DNA of 12,908 nt. It comes from Lachnospiraceae bacterium (GTDB taxonomy: Bacteria; Bacillota; Clostridia; Lachnospirales; Lachnospiraceae). The stretch covers positions 1-12,908 of the forward strand of contig DOVG01000286.1 of assembly GCA_003520205.1 (NCBI GenBank), in the 5' to 3' direction. Below the pieces are notes generated by a model. It was given only the letters and a program-made list of their open reading frames with translations, was not told the DNA's origin and did not search any database. A program made the translations under genes and the position numbers. Below are positions 1-6,776 of the stretch, one piece after another (the stretch's first letter is position 1; each line of letters starts with the position of its first letter).

Positions 1-225
1 TTCATCTATCACTACTTCCCATCATTTATCTTCTCAGTTTTCATGATAGGATACACCATAAACACACTAATAAACTGGAAACCGGGACTAAAGAAAATCA
101 TAAATGTTTATATGGCAGTTGTAATATTTATCTTCTGTCTCTTCTATCCTCTTATATCAGGTGTTCCTTTCTCTTATGAATGGACACATAAATTAAACTG
201 GTTCAAGAGCTGGACACTTATATAA
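1..225 (+). CDS. C-terminal fragment of a PMT-family (dolichyl-phosphate-mannose-protein) mannosyltransferase
   Basis: This is the last 74 codons of a gene that begins before the window; frame 1 is open from the first base to TAA at 223-225. The visible part has an aromatic/His start (FIYHYFPS), two hydrophobic segments, the stretch FYPLISGVP and a Trp-rich tail (WFKSWTLI). That pattern is the C-terminal membrane part of protein O-mannosyltransferases, where the last loop carries FYP..SG and the protein ends near W. Such enzymes transfer mannose from a polyprenyl-phosphate donor to secreted proteins on the outer face of the membrane. The neighbouring minus-strand GT2 and GT-C genes fit the same lipid-linked chemistry. 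The catalytic N-terminal part lies outside the window, so activity cannot be judged. The family call comes from the tail only. Confidence 0.75.
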   Translation, partial: FIYHYFPSFIFSVFMIGYTINTLINWKPGLKKIINVYMAVVIFIFCLFYPLISGVPFSYEWTHKLNWFKSWTLI

Positions 226-226
226 A

Positions 227-1612
227 TTACATTTCTTTTATCTCCATATATAGGTCCCTTCCTACTATCGCAATCAGTACTGTCATTACGATAGCAACGG
301 TCTGAAGGCTGAATACATGTACACCTGTCAGATAAGGGATAAATGTGAGTATTGATACAATGAAAAATGCACACATAAGTGGAATTCTCTTTGGTCTGAT
401 AACTGCATAAATAATTACCAGTATATCTATCAGATAACCATATCTGTCGTGCATATGTGGGAGTGTATAAACAGTTACTGCAACTGTAAGAAGTGCTAAC
501 AGGATAAATATCTCATTTGATATACCACTGGTTTCTCTGGATACATGATTTATTCCGAGCTTCTTATCATGCTCTCCCAACTTCACATATACATAATACG
601 CTATAACTCCCAGAAGCATCAGCGAGAGGAAAAGTCCTGCTCCTGATACCTCATCACTATAATGTCCATTAGGTATTACTTCATCAAGCAGTGCATATAC
701 ATTTGGATATTCCAGTGTTCCCCAAGGATAATAGCTTCCCTGTTTGAAATAAAACAGCAGAAGATCCTTGAAGCTTCTTCCAAACATCCATGCCGGGAAT
801 ATACTGATCACATATATAGCAGGAATCCATAGCAGATGAAGCAGCTTTACAGTATATTTTCTAAGCCATAATATAACAATAAATGGAAGAATAAATACTG
901 TCTGCAGCTTGAAACTAAAACTGATTCCAAGCATTATCATAGCAAGCGAACTTTTATCTTTAAGAATAAAATATAAAGCATACAGTATAAAACATGAATA
1001 TATTACGTCACACTGACACCAGTATGCACTGTCAATAATAGTAGTTGGCGTTAACAGAACAAATGCCATCCCTGCAATAGATTTTCTTGTCTCTTTAGTC
1101 ATATGATAAACTATAAGAAATACTGCAACTGAAATAGCATAATCAAATATGACGGATATCATCTTAAGTCCTGTCAGCCAGTCATCAGTTATGGACTGAA
1201 CCAGGCACATAAGATACATATATCCACAGGCATAGTTCGATATCTCTTTACCCATGGAACTAAATCCACCATACTCTTCTATCTTCTGCATCCATTGTTC
1301 CAGAAATCCATAATAGTCCGGTGATTCTATAGGAAAAAGCTTATATCTGATGATAAAAGCAAATATCCATAATACAGCCACGAAAAGCAAATCTATCATT
1401 TCAAAGGTTACACCTTTGAATGTAAATGATTTCTGCAGAAATGTATCAATCCAGCGTTCTCTGATTACACTTTCTGTTTTTATTTCTGCTGTTTCTACCG
1501 TTTCTACTGTTTCTGTTATTTCAGCATCAGAAGCTTTAATATCTGCCAATCTGTTTTTTATAGTCTGATTTTCCTGTTTCATATACCCCTCTTTAATTTC
1601 CTTCACCACCAT
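227..1612 (-). CDS. polytopic GT-C glycosyltransferase (Gpi18/mannosyltransferase-like membrane protein)
   Basis: A protein of up to 461 residues with an acidic, Glu/Thr-rich cytoplasmic head (about 1-70) followed by roughly ten membrane segments. The first outer loop has SPDYYGFLEQWM with an acidic residue (D99), as expected for the metal/donor site of GT-C enzymes. Further markers are YWCQCDVIYS (about 197-206) and SFKLQTVFILPF (about 233-244), both typical of bacterial relatives of the GPI mannosyltransferase Gpi18. It probably moves a sugar from a polyprenyl-phosphate carrier to an extracellular acceptor, using the lipid product of the upstream GT2 gene. The first ATG overlaps the upstream stop as TAATG, which suggests coupling. 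A second ATG at 1582 has a closer purine-rich site (AGAGG, 5 bases) and would give 451 residues; either start is possible. The N-terminal head contains a small ETV/ETV/ETA repeat. Sugar and acceptor are unknown. Confidence 0.8.
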   Translation of the reverse strand: MVVKEIKEGYMKQENQTIKNRLADIKASDAEITETVETVETAEIKTESVIRERWIDTFLQKSFTFKGVTFEMIDLLFVAVLWIFAFIIRYKLFPIESPDYYGFLEQWMQKIEEYGGFSSMGKEISNYACGYMYLMCLVQSITDDWLTGLKMISVIFDYAISVAVFLIVYHMTKETRKSIAGMAFVLLTPTTIIDSAYWCQCDVIYSCFILYALYFILKDKSSLAMIMLGISFSFKLQTVFILPFIVILWLRKYTVKLLHLLWIPAIYVISIFPAWMFGRSFKDLLLFYFKQGSYYPWGTLEYPNVYALLDEVIPNGHYSDEVSGAGLFLSLMLLGVIAYYVYVKLGEHDKKLGINHVSRETSGISNEIFILLALLTVAVTVYTLPHMHDRYGYLIDILVIIYAVIRPKRIPLMCAFFIVSILTFIPYLTGVHVFSLQTVAIVMTVLIAIVGRDLYMEIKEM

Positions 1613-2595
1613 TACTTTGAAGAACCCTTTCTATCTTCATCAGGTTCTTCCCATGTTCTGTCACTTATTATATATCTCGGTCTGTGTTTGGTCTCCATAT
1701 ATGTTTTTCCAACATATTCACCTATAACCCCCAGACTTAGAAGCTGTAAGCCTCCCAGAAAAGCAACTATACACATAGTCGATGCCCATCCATCAACACT
1801 GTATCCAATAAGCTTGATTACGATAGCCCATATTACTCCGATAAATCCTACAATACTAAAGAATATTCCAAGGCCCGATATTAACCTTATAGGCTGTATA
1901 GACAGACTGGTAATTCCATCAAATGCAAGTCCCAGCATCTTTCTAAGTGGATAATGGCTCTTACCTGCCAGCCTCTCTTCTCTGTCGTAATATACACTTG
2001 TGCTCTTAAAGCCTACAAGTGGAAACATTCCTCTTAAGAATATATTTACCTCTTGAAAGTCTGCAAAATGTTCCAATACCTTTGAACTTACAAGTCTGTA
2101 GTCTGCATGATTATAGACTACCTCAGCTCCCATAGAATTCATAAGCTTATAAAAGCCTTGAGCAGTGCTGCGTTTAAACCATGTATCCTTATCACGACTC
2201 TTTCTGACTCCATAAACCACTTCACAGCCATCCAGATAAGCATCCACCATTTCATCCATGGCATTTATATCATCCTGCCCATCACAGTCTATAGATATGG
2301 TTATATCGCAGTTATCCTTTGCTTCCATAAGTCCGGCAAGTACGGCATTCTGATGTCCACGGTTTCTGCTCTGGCAGATTCCTATAAAATGTTCATCCTC
2401 ATCAGAAAGCTTCTTTATTATATTCCAGGTTTCATCCTTTGAGCCGTCATTTACAAAAAGGATACGGCTGCTTTCAGCTATCTTTTCAGCTGCAATCAGA
2501 TGATTAATCTTATCAAGAAACATAGGTGCAGTAATTGGAAGCACCTCCTGCTCATTGTAGCATGGAATAACTATCCATAGTATTGGCTTGCTCAT
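1612..2595 (-). CDS. GT2 polyprenyl-phosphate glycosyltransferase (GtrB/DPM1-like, two C-terminal membrane helices)
   Basis: A 327-residue enzyme that should transfer a sugar from a nucleotide donor to undecaprenyl phosphate on the inner face of the membrane. The GT-A fold is shown by IPCYNE (10-15), VNDGSKD (48-54) and the metal-binding DCDGQDD (103-109). A basic segment REERLAGKSHYPLRKM (205-220) is the hallmark of bactoprenol glucosyl- and dolichol-phosphate mannose-synthase-like proteins. Two membrane helices follow (about 236-262 and 272-295), then a charged cytoplasmic tail. ATG at 2595 is preceded by AAGGA at 7 bases. It is the first gene of a two-gene unit with the GT-C transferase, and a PMT-like gene lies just beyond, so a mannose- or glucose-lipid is the natural guess. 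Donor specificity cannot be read from sequence. Confidence 0.9.
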   Translation of the reverse strand: MSKPILWIVIPCYNEQEVLPITAPMFLDKINHLIAAEKIAESSRILFVNDGSKDETWNIIKKLSDEDEHFIGICQSRNRGHQNAVLAGLMEAKDNCDITISIDCDGQDDINAMDEMVDAYLDGCEVVYGVRKSRDKDTWFKRSTAQGFYKLMNSMGAEVVYNHADYRLVSSKVLEHFADFQEVNIFLRGMFPLVGFKSTSVYYDREERLAGKSHYPLRKMLGLAFDGITSLSIQPIRLISGLGIFFSIVGFIGVIWAIVIKLIGYSVDGWASTMCIVAFLGGLQLLSLGVIGEYVGKTYMETKHRPRYIISDRTWEEPDEDRKGSSK

Positions 2596-2658
2596 ATTAG
2601 TATCCTTCGCCCTTTATTTTATTCTTAATGCATAAGCATAAACTACCCTGTCTTACAC

Positions 2659-2696
2659 CAATAAAAGCTTTTCCACATATAGAAAAGCTTTTATTG
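2659..2696 (-). terminator. 15-bp perfect hairpin between the lipoprotein gene and the GT2 gene (weak terminator or leader hairpin)
   Basis: Arms 2659-2673 and 2682-2696 are perfect 15-bp inverted repeats around an 8-base loop. The core is AAAAGCTTTTC with little G/C. On the minus strand the second arm ends CTTTTATTG, so the U-rich stretch lies inside the stem and not after it. It may end transcription of the lipoprotein gene. It also lies downstream of a possible promoter for the GT2 gene, so it could be a 5' leader structure. Confidence 0.45.
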
Positions 2697-2710
2697 ATAA
2701 TATGTATTCT

Positions 2711-2739
2711 ATTATAACACTTAATCATAAGTATTTGAA
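2711..2739 (-). promoter_or_regulatory. possible extended -10 promoter for the GT2/GT-C unit
   Basis: On the minus strand there is a perfect TATAAT (2716-2711) preceded by TG plus one base (TGTTATAAT, an extended -10). A weak -35, TTCAAA (2739-2734), stands 17 bases upstream. Transcription would start near 2704, about 110 bases before the GT2 ATG, and would run through the hairpin at 2659-2696. The region is AT-rich, so chance occurrence is a real possibility. Confidence 0.45.
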
Positions 2740-2770
2740 GTATCTGTTCAGCTATTACAAGCCTATTAAA

Positions 2771-3538
2771 TCATTGATTTTCTTCAGGTGGAGCAACAAC
2801 CTCCATAGATGCATTACTAAGCCTGCAGTACTCAAACTGATCATCCGGATTATCCTTATAGGTTTCAAATGTACCGATTACAACTACTTCAGAATAATTC
2901 TCAGGATATTCATCCGGATAAGCATGACTTCCATCATCCCATACGAATTCCATTCCCTGCTGACAGCAGGCGAGAGCATCCTTTATAAGAACAAAATGAT
3001 AGTATTGCTGTGTATCTTCAAACCATGTGCTATAGTAGCTTCCACTCATTTTTATCGTCTTACCAACATAGCTCGGGGCATCTGCCAGCAACTGATATAC
3101 GGTTGCATAAATCATATCACTGCTCATGCTTGTAAGATCTATATCTACACCTTCTGACGAAGACTCCGACATCATCTTATCAACTTCATCACTATAAGAT
3201 GACCAGTTTTCTGTTGTAGCTTCCTGACCACCCTGATCTGTACTTGTATTTTCTTGTGCTATCTCATTTGTCTTATCTTCTGCTGCCTCATTTGTCTTAT
3301 CTTTCGCTGCCTCATTTGTCTTCTTTGCATCAGTCGAAATTGCCTCATTTTCCACTTTCGCAGCCGGTGCCTGCTCTATATCGCCACCAGCCGCTTCCTT
3401 GGCTATCTGCTCGTCTATGGCATTTTGCACGGTATTTTGAGATTCCATTTTTGTACTGTCTGAGTTCTTACCACATCCCATCAGACTGATGATCATAAAA
3501 ACAGACACGATAACTGAAAGTATTTTTTTGTTCACCAT
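2771..3538 (-). CDS. lipoprotein with acidic repeat linker and Cys-Cys C-terminal domain, last gene of the metal operon
   Basis: A 255-residue lipoprotein. ATG at 3538 follows AGGAGG at 6 bases. The signal peptide ends in the lipobox LMGC (Cys22), so the protein should be anchored on the outer face of the membrane. Residues 30-130 form a low-complexity Ala/Glu/Thr/Ser linker with three 8-residue repeats (KTNEAAKD, KTNEAAED, KTNEIAQE at 73-96). The folded part, about 138-245, includes YVGKTIKMSGSYY, IKDALACCQQGMEFVW with adjacent Cys191-Cys192, and YCRL with Cys238. The alternating hydrophobic pattern suggests a small beta-barrel (OB-like) domain; that is inference. Its place just after znuB, same strand, suggests a link to metal uptake, and the Cys trio could bind metal or form a disulfide. 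A repeat element separates it from znuB, so cotranscription is not certain. I cannot name a characterised family. Confidence 0.8.
   Translation of the reverse strand: MVNKKILSVIVSVFMIISLMGCGKNSDSTKMESQNTVQNAIDEQIAKEAAGGDIEQAPAAKVENEAISTDAKKTNEAAKDKTNEAAEDKTNEIAQENTSTDQGGQEATTENWSSYSDEVDKMMSESSSEGVDIDLTSMSSDMIYATVYQLLADAPSYVGKTIKMSGSYYSTWFEDTQQYYHFVLIKDALACCQQGMEFVWDDGSHAYPDEYPENYSEVVVIGTFETYKDNPDDQFEYCRLSNASMEVVAPPEENQ
3251..3322 (-). repeat. three in-frame 24-bp tandem repeats in the lipoprotein linker
   Basis: Three imperfect 24-base units encode KTNEAAKD, KTNEAAED and KTNEIAQE. They keep the reading frame and lengthen a flexible, charged linker between the lipid anchor and the folded domain. 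Such repeats often vary in copy number between strains. Confidence 0.8.
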
Positions 3539-3552
3539 ATATTACCTCCTAA

Positions 3553-3634
3553 ATGTCATTCTGAGGGCTTTAGCCCGAAGAATCTTTTTCTTTATATTAT
3601 AGAAAGATTCCTCGACTTCGCTCGGAATGACATG
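3553..3634. repeat. imperfect palindromic intergenic repeat (TGTCATTCtGAG...GAAGAATCT type)
   Basis: The two ends are inverted copies: the left arm begins ATGTCATTCTGAG and ends near GAAGAATCTTT. The reverse complement of the right arm begins ATGTCATTCCGAG and ends near GAGGAATCTTT. Each arm contains a smaller hairpin: GGGCT/AGCCC at 3565-3576 on the left, and CGAGCGAAGTCGAG on the right (minus-strand reading). The whole could fold into a branched hairpin. Its G/C content is higher than the surroundings. The core word TCATTCTGAG...CGAAGAATCT is, from memory, a very widespread dispersed intergenic repeat in bacteria. It sits between znuB and the lipoprotein gene and has no coding capacity. It may act as a transcript-processing or attenuating structure in the operon. 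Confidence 0.75.
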
Positions 3635-3677
3635 TTGGTAGTTGTTGTAGCTTATTACAGAATCTATATATCTTATT

Positions 3678-4511
3678 CTAAAATCTGTGTAGTTTACCAA
3701 TTATTACAGATATTATAAAGCACAAAAGATCCATTCCTACTATAGTAGCACCTACAGGAGTAGAATAAAGGATAGACACAAGCATTCCCAGGAGTGCGCA
3801 CACTATTGAAAAAATAACTGACAGGATAACCACACCTTTAAATGTACCACTGAGTCTCATAGCAGCAAGTGCCGGAAATACTATAAGTGCAGATATCAGA
3901 AGGCTTCCCACGAGATTCATTCCAAGTACTATTATCACTGCTATTATTACTGCTATCAGAAGATTATATCTCTTCGATGACACTCCGGTTGCATCTGCAA
4001 ATGTTTCATCAAATGTTACTGCAAATATCTTATTGTAAAAAAGTATATAAGCAGCAATAACAAGTATGGATAACACTATACATATGATAACCTCTGCACC
4101 ATCCAGGGTCAGTATCGAGGTTGAACCAAAAAGGGTACTGCATACATCTCCCGATACATTTGATGATGCAGAAAATACATTCATTATCAAATAGCCGAAT
4201 GCCAATGATGTAACTGAAAGCATGGCAATGGCCGCATCACCCTTCAGCATGGATTTGCTTCCGGTTCTCAGCAGTATAACTGCCACAATGATCGTTACCG
4301 GCATTACGATAATATTTATATTTACGAGCTTCAAAACCGTAGCAATGGCCATTGCGCCAAATGCAACGTGAGACAGTCCATCTCCTATAAAGGAATATCT
4401 CTTAAGCACAAGTGTTACTCCAAGAAGGGAAGCACACAGCGCGATAAGAACACCTACGATAAGTGCATAGATGACAAAATTGAATTGAAGATAATACATG
4501 AGCTCACTCAT
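3678..4511 (-). CDS. znuB: zinc/manganese ABC transporter, membrane permease (ABC-3 family)
   Basis: A polytopic permease of 277 residues with seven to eight membrane segments, which carries the metal ion delivered by the lipoprotein ZnuA across the membrane. Family markers are LKRYSFIGDGLSHVAFG near the N-terminus, the cytoplasmic stretch TFDETFADATGV, and LVGSLLISALIVFPALAAMRL late in the protein, all typical of ABC-3 (ZnuB/MntB/PsaC) permeases. The start is set by AGGAGG at 4520-4525: a GTG at 4520 overlaps that site and cannot be used, while ATG at 4511 (8 bases) and ATG at 4514 (5 bases) fit; 4511 is chosen. The gene overlaps the end of znuC by 8 bases, which implies translational coupling. 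Metal preference cannot be decided from the permease. Confidence 0.93.
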   Translation of the reverse strand: MSELMYYLQFNFVIYALIVGVLIALCASLLGVTLVLKRYSFIGDGLSHVAFGAMAIATVLKLVNINIIVMPVTIIVAVILLRTGSKSMLKGDAAIAMLSVTSLAFGYLIMNVFSASSNVSGDVCSTLFGSTSILTLDGAEVIICIVLSILVIAAYILFYNKIFAVTFDETFADATGVSSKRYNLLIAVIIAVIIVLGMNLVGSLLISALIVFPALAAMRLSGTFKGVVILSVIFSIVCALLGMLVSILYSTPVGATIVGMDLLCFIISVIIGKLHRF

Positions 4512-5217
4512 CATCGTCACCTCCTACGCTGGTCCAGTATTTATATGCTTCACTCTTCAGATAATCCTCAGTCTTACCGAAGAACAGCTGTTTATGTCCC
4601 AGATGAAGTATATGACTGGCATATCTTACAGCAGTCTTAATATCATGAGAAATCATTATGATGGTTATGCCATCCTTATTAAGTTTCTCAACAAGTGAAT
4701 ACATTTCCTCTGTTACCTTAGCATCCAGACCGCTGACAGGTTCGTCCAGAAGTATGATTTTGCTGGTGGCAACAAGTGCTCTTGCAAGAAGTACTCTCTG
4801 CTGCTGTCCGCCTGAAAGATTGCGAAATGTCTGCTTTCTGAGATCCCATGCATCCAGCTTCTTAAGACAGTCCTTCGCTCTTTTCTTTTCTTCAGAGTTA
4901 TAGAACGGTCTGAGTCCTGTCTTTGCAAGATTACCCGAAAGAACTATTTCCCATACGCTTGCAGGAAAATCTCTTTGAATAAGAGTCTGCTGCGGCAGGT
5001 AACCTATCTCATTTTTACCCAGCTCGTCACTATATGTGATCTCGCCCTTGATAACAGGCTGAAGCCTGAGAAGAGTCTTCATGAGAGTACTCTTCCCGGC
5101 ACCATTTTCGCCTACTATACAGAGATAGTCGCCCTTTTCTACTTTGAAGTTTATGTGCTTTGTAAGCGGTATCCCCTCATAACCGGTGGATACATCCTTT
5201 ACATCAATGTAGCTCAT
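4504..5217 (-). CDS. znuC: zinc/manganese ABC transporter, ATP-binding protein
   Basis: A 237-residue ATPase that powers the ZnuB permease on the cytoplasmic side. All the sites are present: Walker A GENGAGKST (36-44), Q-loop LPQQT (74-78), signature LSGGQQQR (134-141), Walker B IILLDEP (154-160), D-loop SGLD (162-165) and switch His191 in ISHD. Length and motif order are those of metal-type ABC ATPases. ATG at 5217 follows AAGGAG at 7 bases and lies 11 bases after the znuA stop. Its 3' end overlaps znuB. It is the fourth gene of the fur-led operon. Confidence 0.95.
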   Translation of the reverse strand: MSYIDVKDVSTGYEGIPLTKHINFKVEKGDYLCIVGENGAGKSTLMKTLLRLQPVIKGEITYSDELGKNEIGYLPQQTLIQRDFPASVWEIVLSGNLAKTGLRPFYNSEEKKRAKDCLKKLDAWDLRKQTFRNLSGGQQQRVLLARALVATSKIILLDEPVSGLDAKVTEEMYSLVEKLNKDGITIIMISHDIKTAVRYASHILHLGHKQLFFGKTEDYLKSEAYKYWTSVGGDDDE

Positions 5218-5228
5218 AATAAAACTCC

Positions 5229-6398
5229 TTATTTGCTTCCTAAAGCATTTTTTAGAACCTGAAGATTATCTTCCATAGCTCCGATATAAGTTACCCCTTC
5301 TTCAACATTTTTCGAAGTAGTTGACTGAAGGGAATTAAATGCTATAATTTCCTGATCCTTCGATGTTGTATTATCTTTAATAGTATTAGCTATTTTCTGA
5401 TCACTGTTTTCAATAGTGCATATAGCAGGAAGCTTCAGCTCATCAACCTTTCCAGAAAGGAAAATAACTGTCTCAAAGCTTGCCTCTGTTTCAGCTGAGC
5501 AGCCTACAAATGCTGCATAATAATCGATTCCGTAGTCGTCAGCCATATATCTGAATGGAAATCTGTCTCCGAAAAGAATTGTCTTTACCTTTGCGTTGTC
5601 TACCGCACTCTGATACTCCTGATCAAGTGCTGCAAGCTTGGAAACATAGTTCTCTGCATTAGCATTATATGCTTCAGCATGTTCAGGATCGATCTCACCC
5701 AGCTTCTTTGCTATCTCAGAACAAAGAGTCTGTGAATCCTTCAGAGAAAGCCATACATGCTCGTCATATTCAGGGCCTTCCTCTTCCTCATCTTCATGTT
5801 CATGTTCCTCTGCTTCACCAGCCTCGCCATGCTCATGCTCATGTTCTTCCTCTTCTTCCTGCATACCCTCGACTACCTCTTCTTCCTTAACAGAGTCACC
5901 GAGAACATCCAGAAGATCAATTACTACCATATTCTTATTTATAGATTCTTTTAATGCATCATCTACCCAGAAATCTGACTCACCACCGACATAGATAAAC
6001 ATATCGCAGGTAGATATCTTTGCTATATCTGCTGCAGTAGGCTGGAAGGAATGAAGATCCACTCCATTATCAAGAAGCATTGTAAGCTCTATACCATCAG
6101 CTGCGCTCTTATCAACACTGTTAGCTCCCAGACCGGCTATTTCTCTAACCCAGTCATACTCAGGAAATATAGTTGTAACAACCTGCAGCTTTCCATCTCC
6201 GGCAGAATGATCAGCGGATTCACCACCAAGCTTTCCCGCATAAGTAACACTTGTAGGACCATCCGCACTATTAGAACCACAAGCAGCAAGACTCATCAGC
6301 ATAATCAAGCTGACAAATAAAACCGCTGCTTTTCTGAGTCTGCCATTAACAAAACCATATTCACCACTATAAATCTTATTTTTCATATTTCTATACAT
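5229..6398 (-). CDS. znuA: metal-binding lipoprotein of the zinc ABC transporter, with His/Glu-rich loop and altered third ligand
   Basis: A 389-residue solute-binding lipoprotein (ZnuA/TroA family) that captures metal outside the cell. ATG at 6398 follows AGGAG at 8 bases. A long, basic n-region leads into a hydrophobic segment and the lipobox LAAC (Cys40). Expected ligands are His116 (VDLHSFQP) and His214 (YDEHVWLSL). Between them, about 171-211, lies an acidic loop full of His and Glu (EHEHEH, EEHEHEDEEEE), the usual zinc-gathering loop of zinc-type ZnuA. At the place where most family members have a third His (SHxAFxY) this protein has FGDRFPFRY, so Asp278 replaces it, followed by AAFVGCSAETEAS. 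The protein is otherwise intact. It heads the transporter genes; the gap to the small membrane gene upstream is 76 bases without an obvious terminator. Zinc is the likely substrate; Mn or another divalent metal is possible. Confidence 0.93.
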   Translation of the reverse strand: MYRNMKNKIYSGEYGFVNGRLRKAAVLFVSLIMLMSLAACGSNSADGPTSVTYAGKLGGESADHSAGDGKLQVVTTIFPEYDWVREIAGLGANSVDKSAADGIELTMLLDNGVDLHSFQPTAADIAKISTCDMFIYVGGESDFWVDDALKESINKNMVVIDLLDVLGDSVKEEEVVEGMQEEEEEHEHEHGEAGEAEEHEHEDEEEEGPEYDEHVWLSLKDSQTLCSEIAKKLGEIDPEHAEAYNANAENYVSKLAALDQEYQSAVDNAKVKTILFGDRFPFRYMADDYGIDYYAAFVGCSAETEASFETVIFLSGKVDELKLPAICTIENSDQKIANTIKDNTTSKDQEIIAFNSLQSTTSKNVEEGVTYIGAMEDNLQVLKNALGSK

Positions 6399-6474
6399 CT
6401 GATTATCTCCTCTTCAATAGCCCCTCGCCCTGCTCAGGACAAACTTCTAAATGAATATACTGCCTTTTCATTTA

Positions 6475-6771
6475 TCAGTTATTCAGTCTGACCTTATTCC
6501 CTGTCAGTGAAGAGAATAATATTTCTTCCTTATATATACTATCAGTATCGGAAAATGTAATCATTACCACAACTGCTGCAACCGCTGCAATTATCGCTGT
6601 ACCGCATTTTCCTACATTATTAATACATATATCTATGACCGCACAAACAGGGCAGTCTTCACCGGTGCAATCGTGATGTCCCATTTCCTCCGATATAAAA
6701 AGCATGGAAAAGAATAACGTCAGAAGGAGGAGACCACAGACAACAAGACTGTAAATCCTGCAACCATTCAT
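6475..6771 (-). CDS. small membrane protein with HHxCTGEDCPVC motif, encoded between fur and znuA
   Basis: A 98-residue protein with two hydrophobic segments (about 7-27 and 57-73). Between them is a short loop with the cluster GHHDCTGEDCPVC: His32, His33, Cys35, Cys40 and Cys43, which could hold a metal ion. Further Cys residues are at 4, 12, 49 and 56. ATG at 6771 lies 5 bases after the fur stop and has GGAGG (6782-6786) 10 bases upstream. Earlier in-frame starts (GTG 6807, ATG 6798) lie inside fur with no good ribosome site and are less likely. I recall similar small proteins with CTGEDCPxC in Clostridia next to Fur and zinc-uptake genes but know of no assigned function. Position and residues suggest a metal-handling accessory of the transporter; that is inference. 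Confidence 0.8.
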   Translation of the reverse strand: MNGCRIYSLVVCGLLLLTLFFSMLFISEEMGHHDCTGEDCPVCAVIDICINNVGKCGTAIIAAVAAVVVMITFSDTDSIYKEEILFSSLTGNKVRLNN

Positions 6772-6776
6772 TCCTG

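Noticed and set aside
1470..1530. Short GTTTCTACx repeats near the start of the GT-C gene
   Set aside because: Only three 9-base units coding ETV/ETV/ETA in a low-complexity head; too short to call a separate element.
4511..4520. GTG at 4520 as the znuB start
   Set aside because: Its first base is part of the AGGAGG ribosome site, so it cannot be the start; ATG 4511 or 4514 fit.
5757..5900. Repetitive look of the GAA/CAT-rich stretch in znuA
   Set aside because: It encodes the His/Glu-rich metal loop of ZnuA in frame; not a CRISPR or mobile repeat.
6399..6474. Gap between znuA and the small membrane gene searched for a promoter or terminator
   Set aside because: No hairpin with T-run and no paired -35/-10 was convincing, so the genes are treated as one operon.
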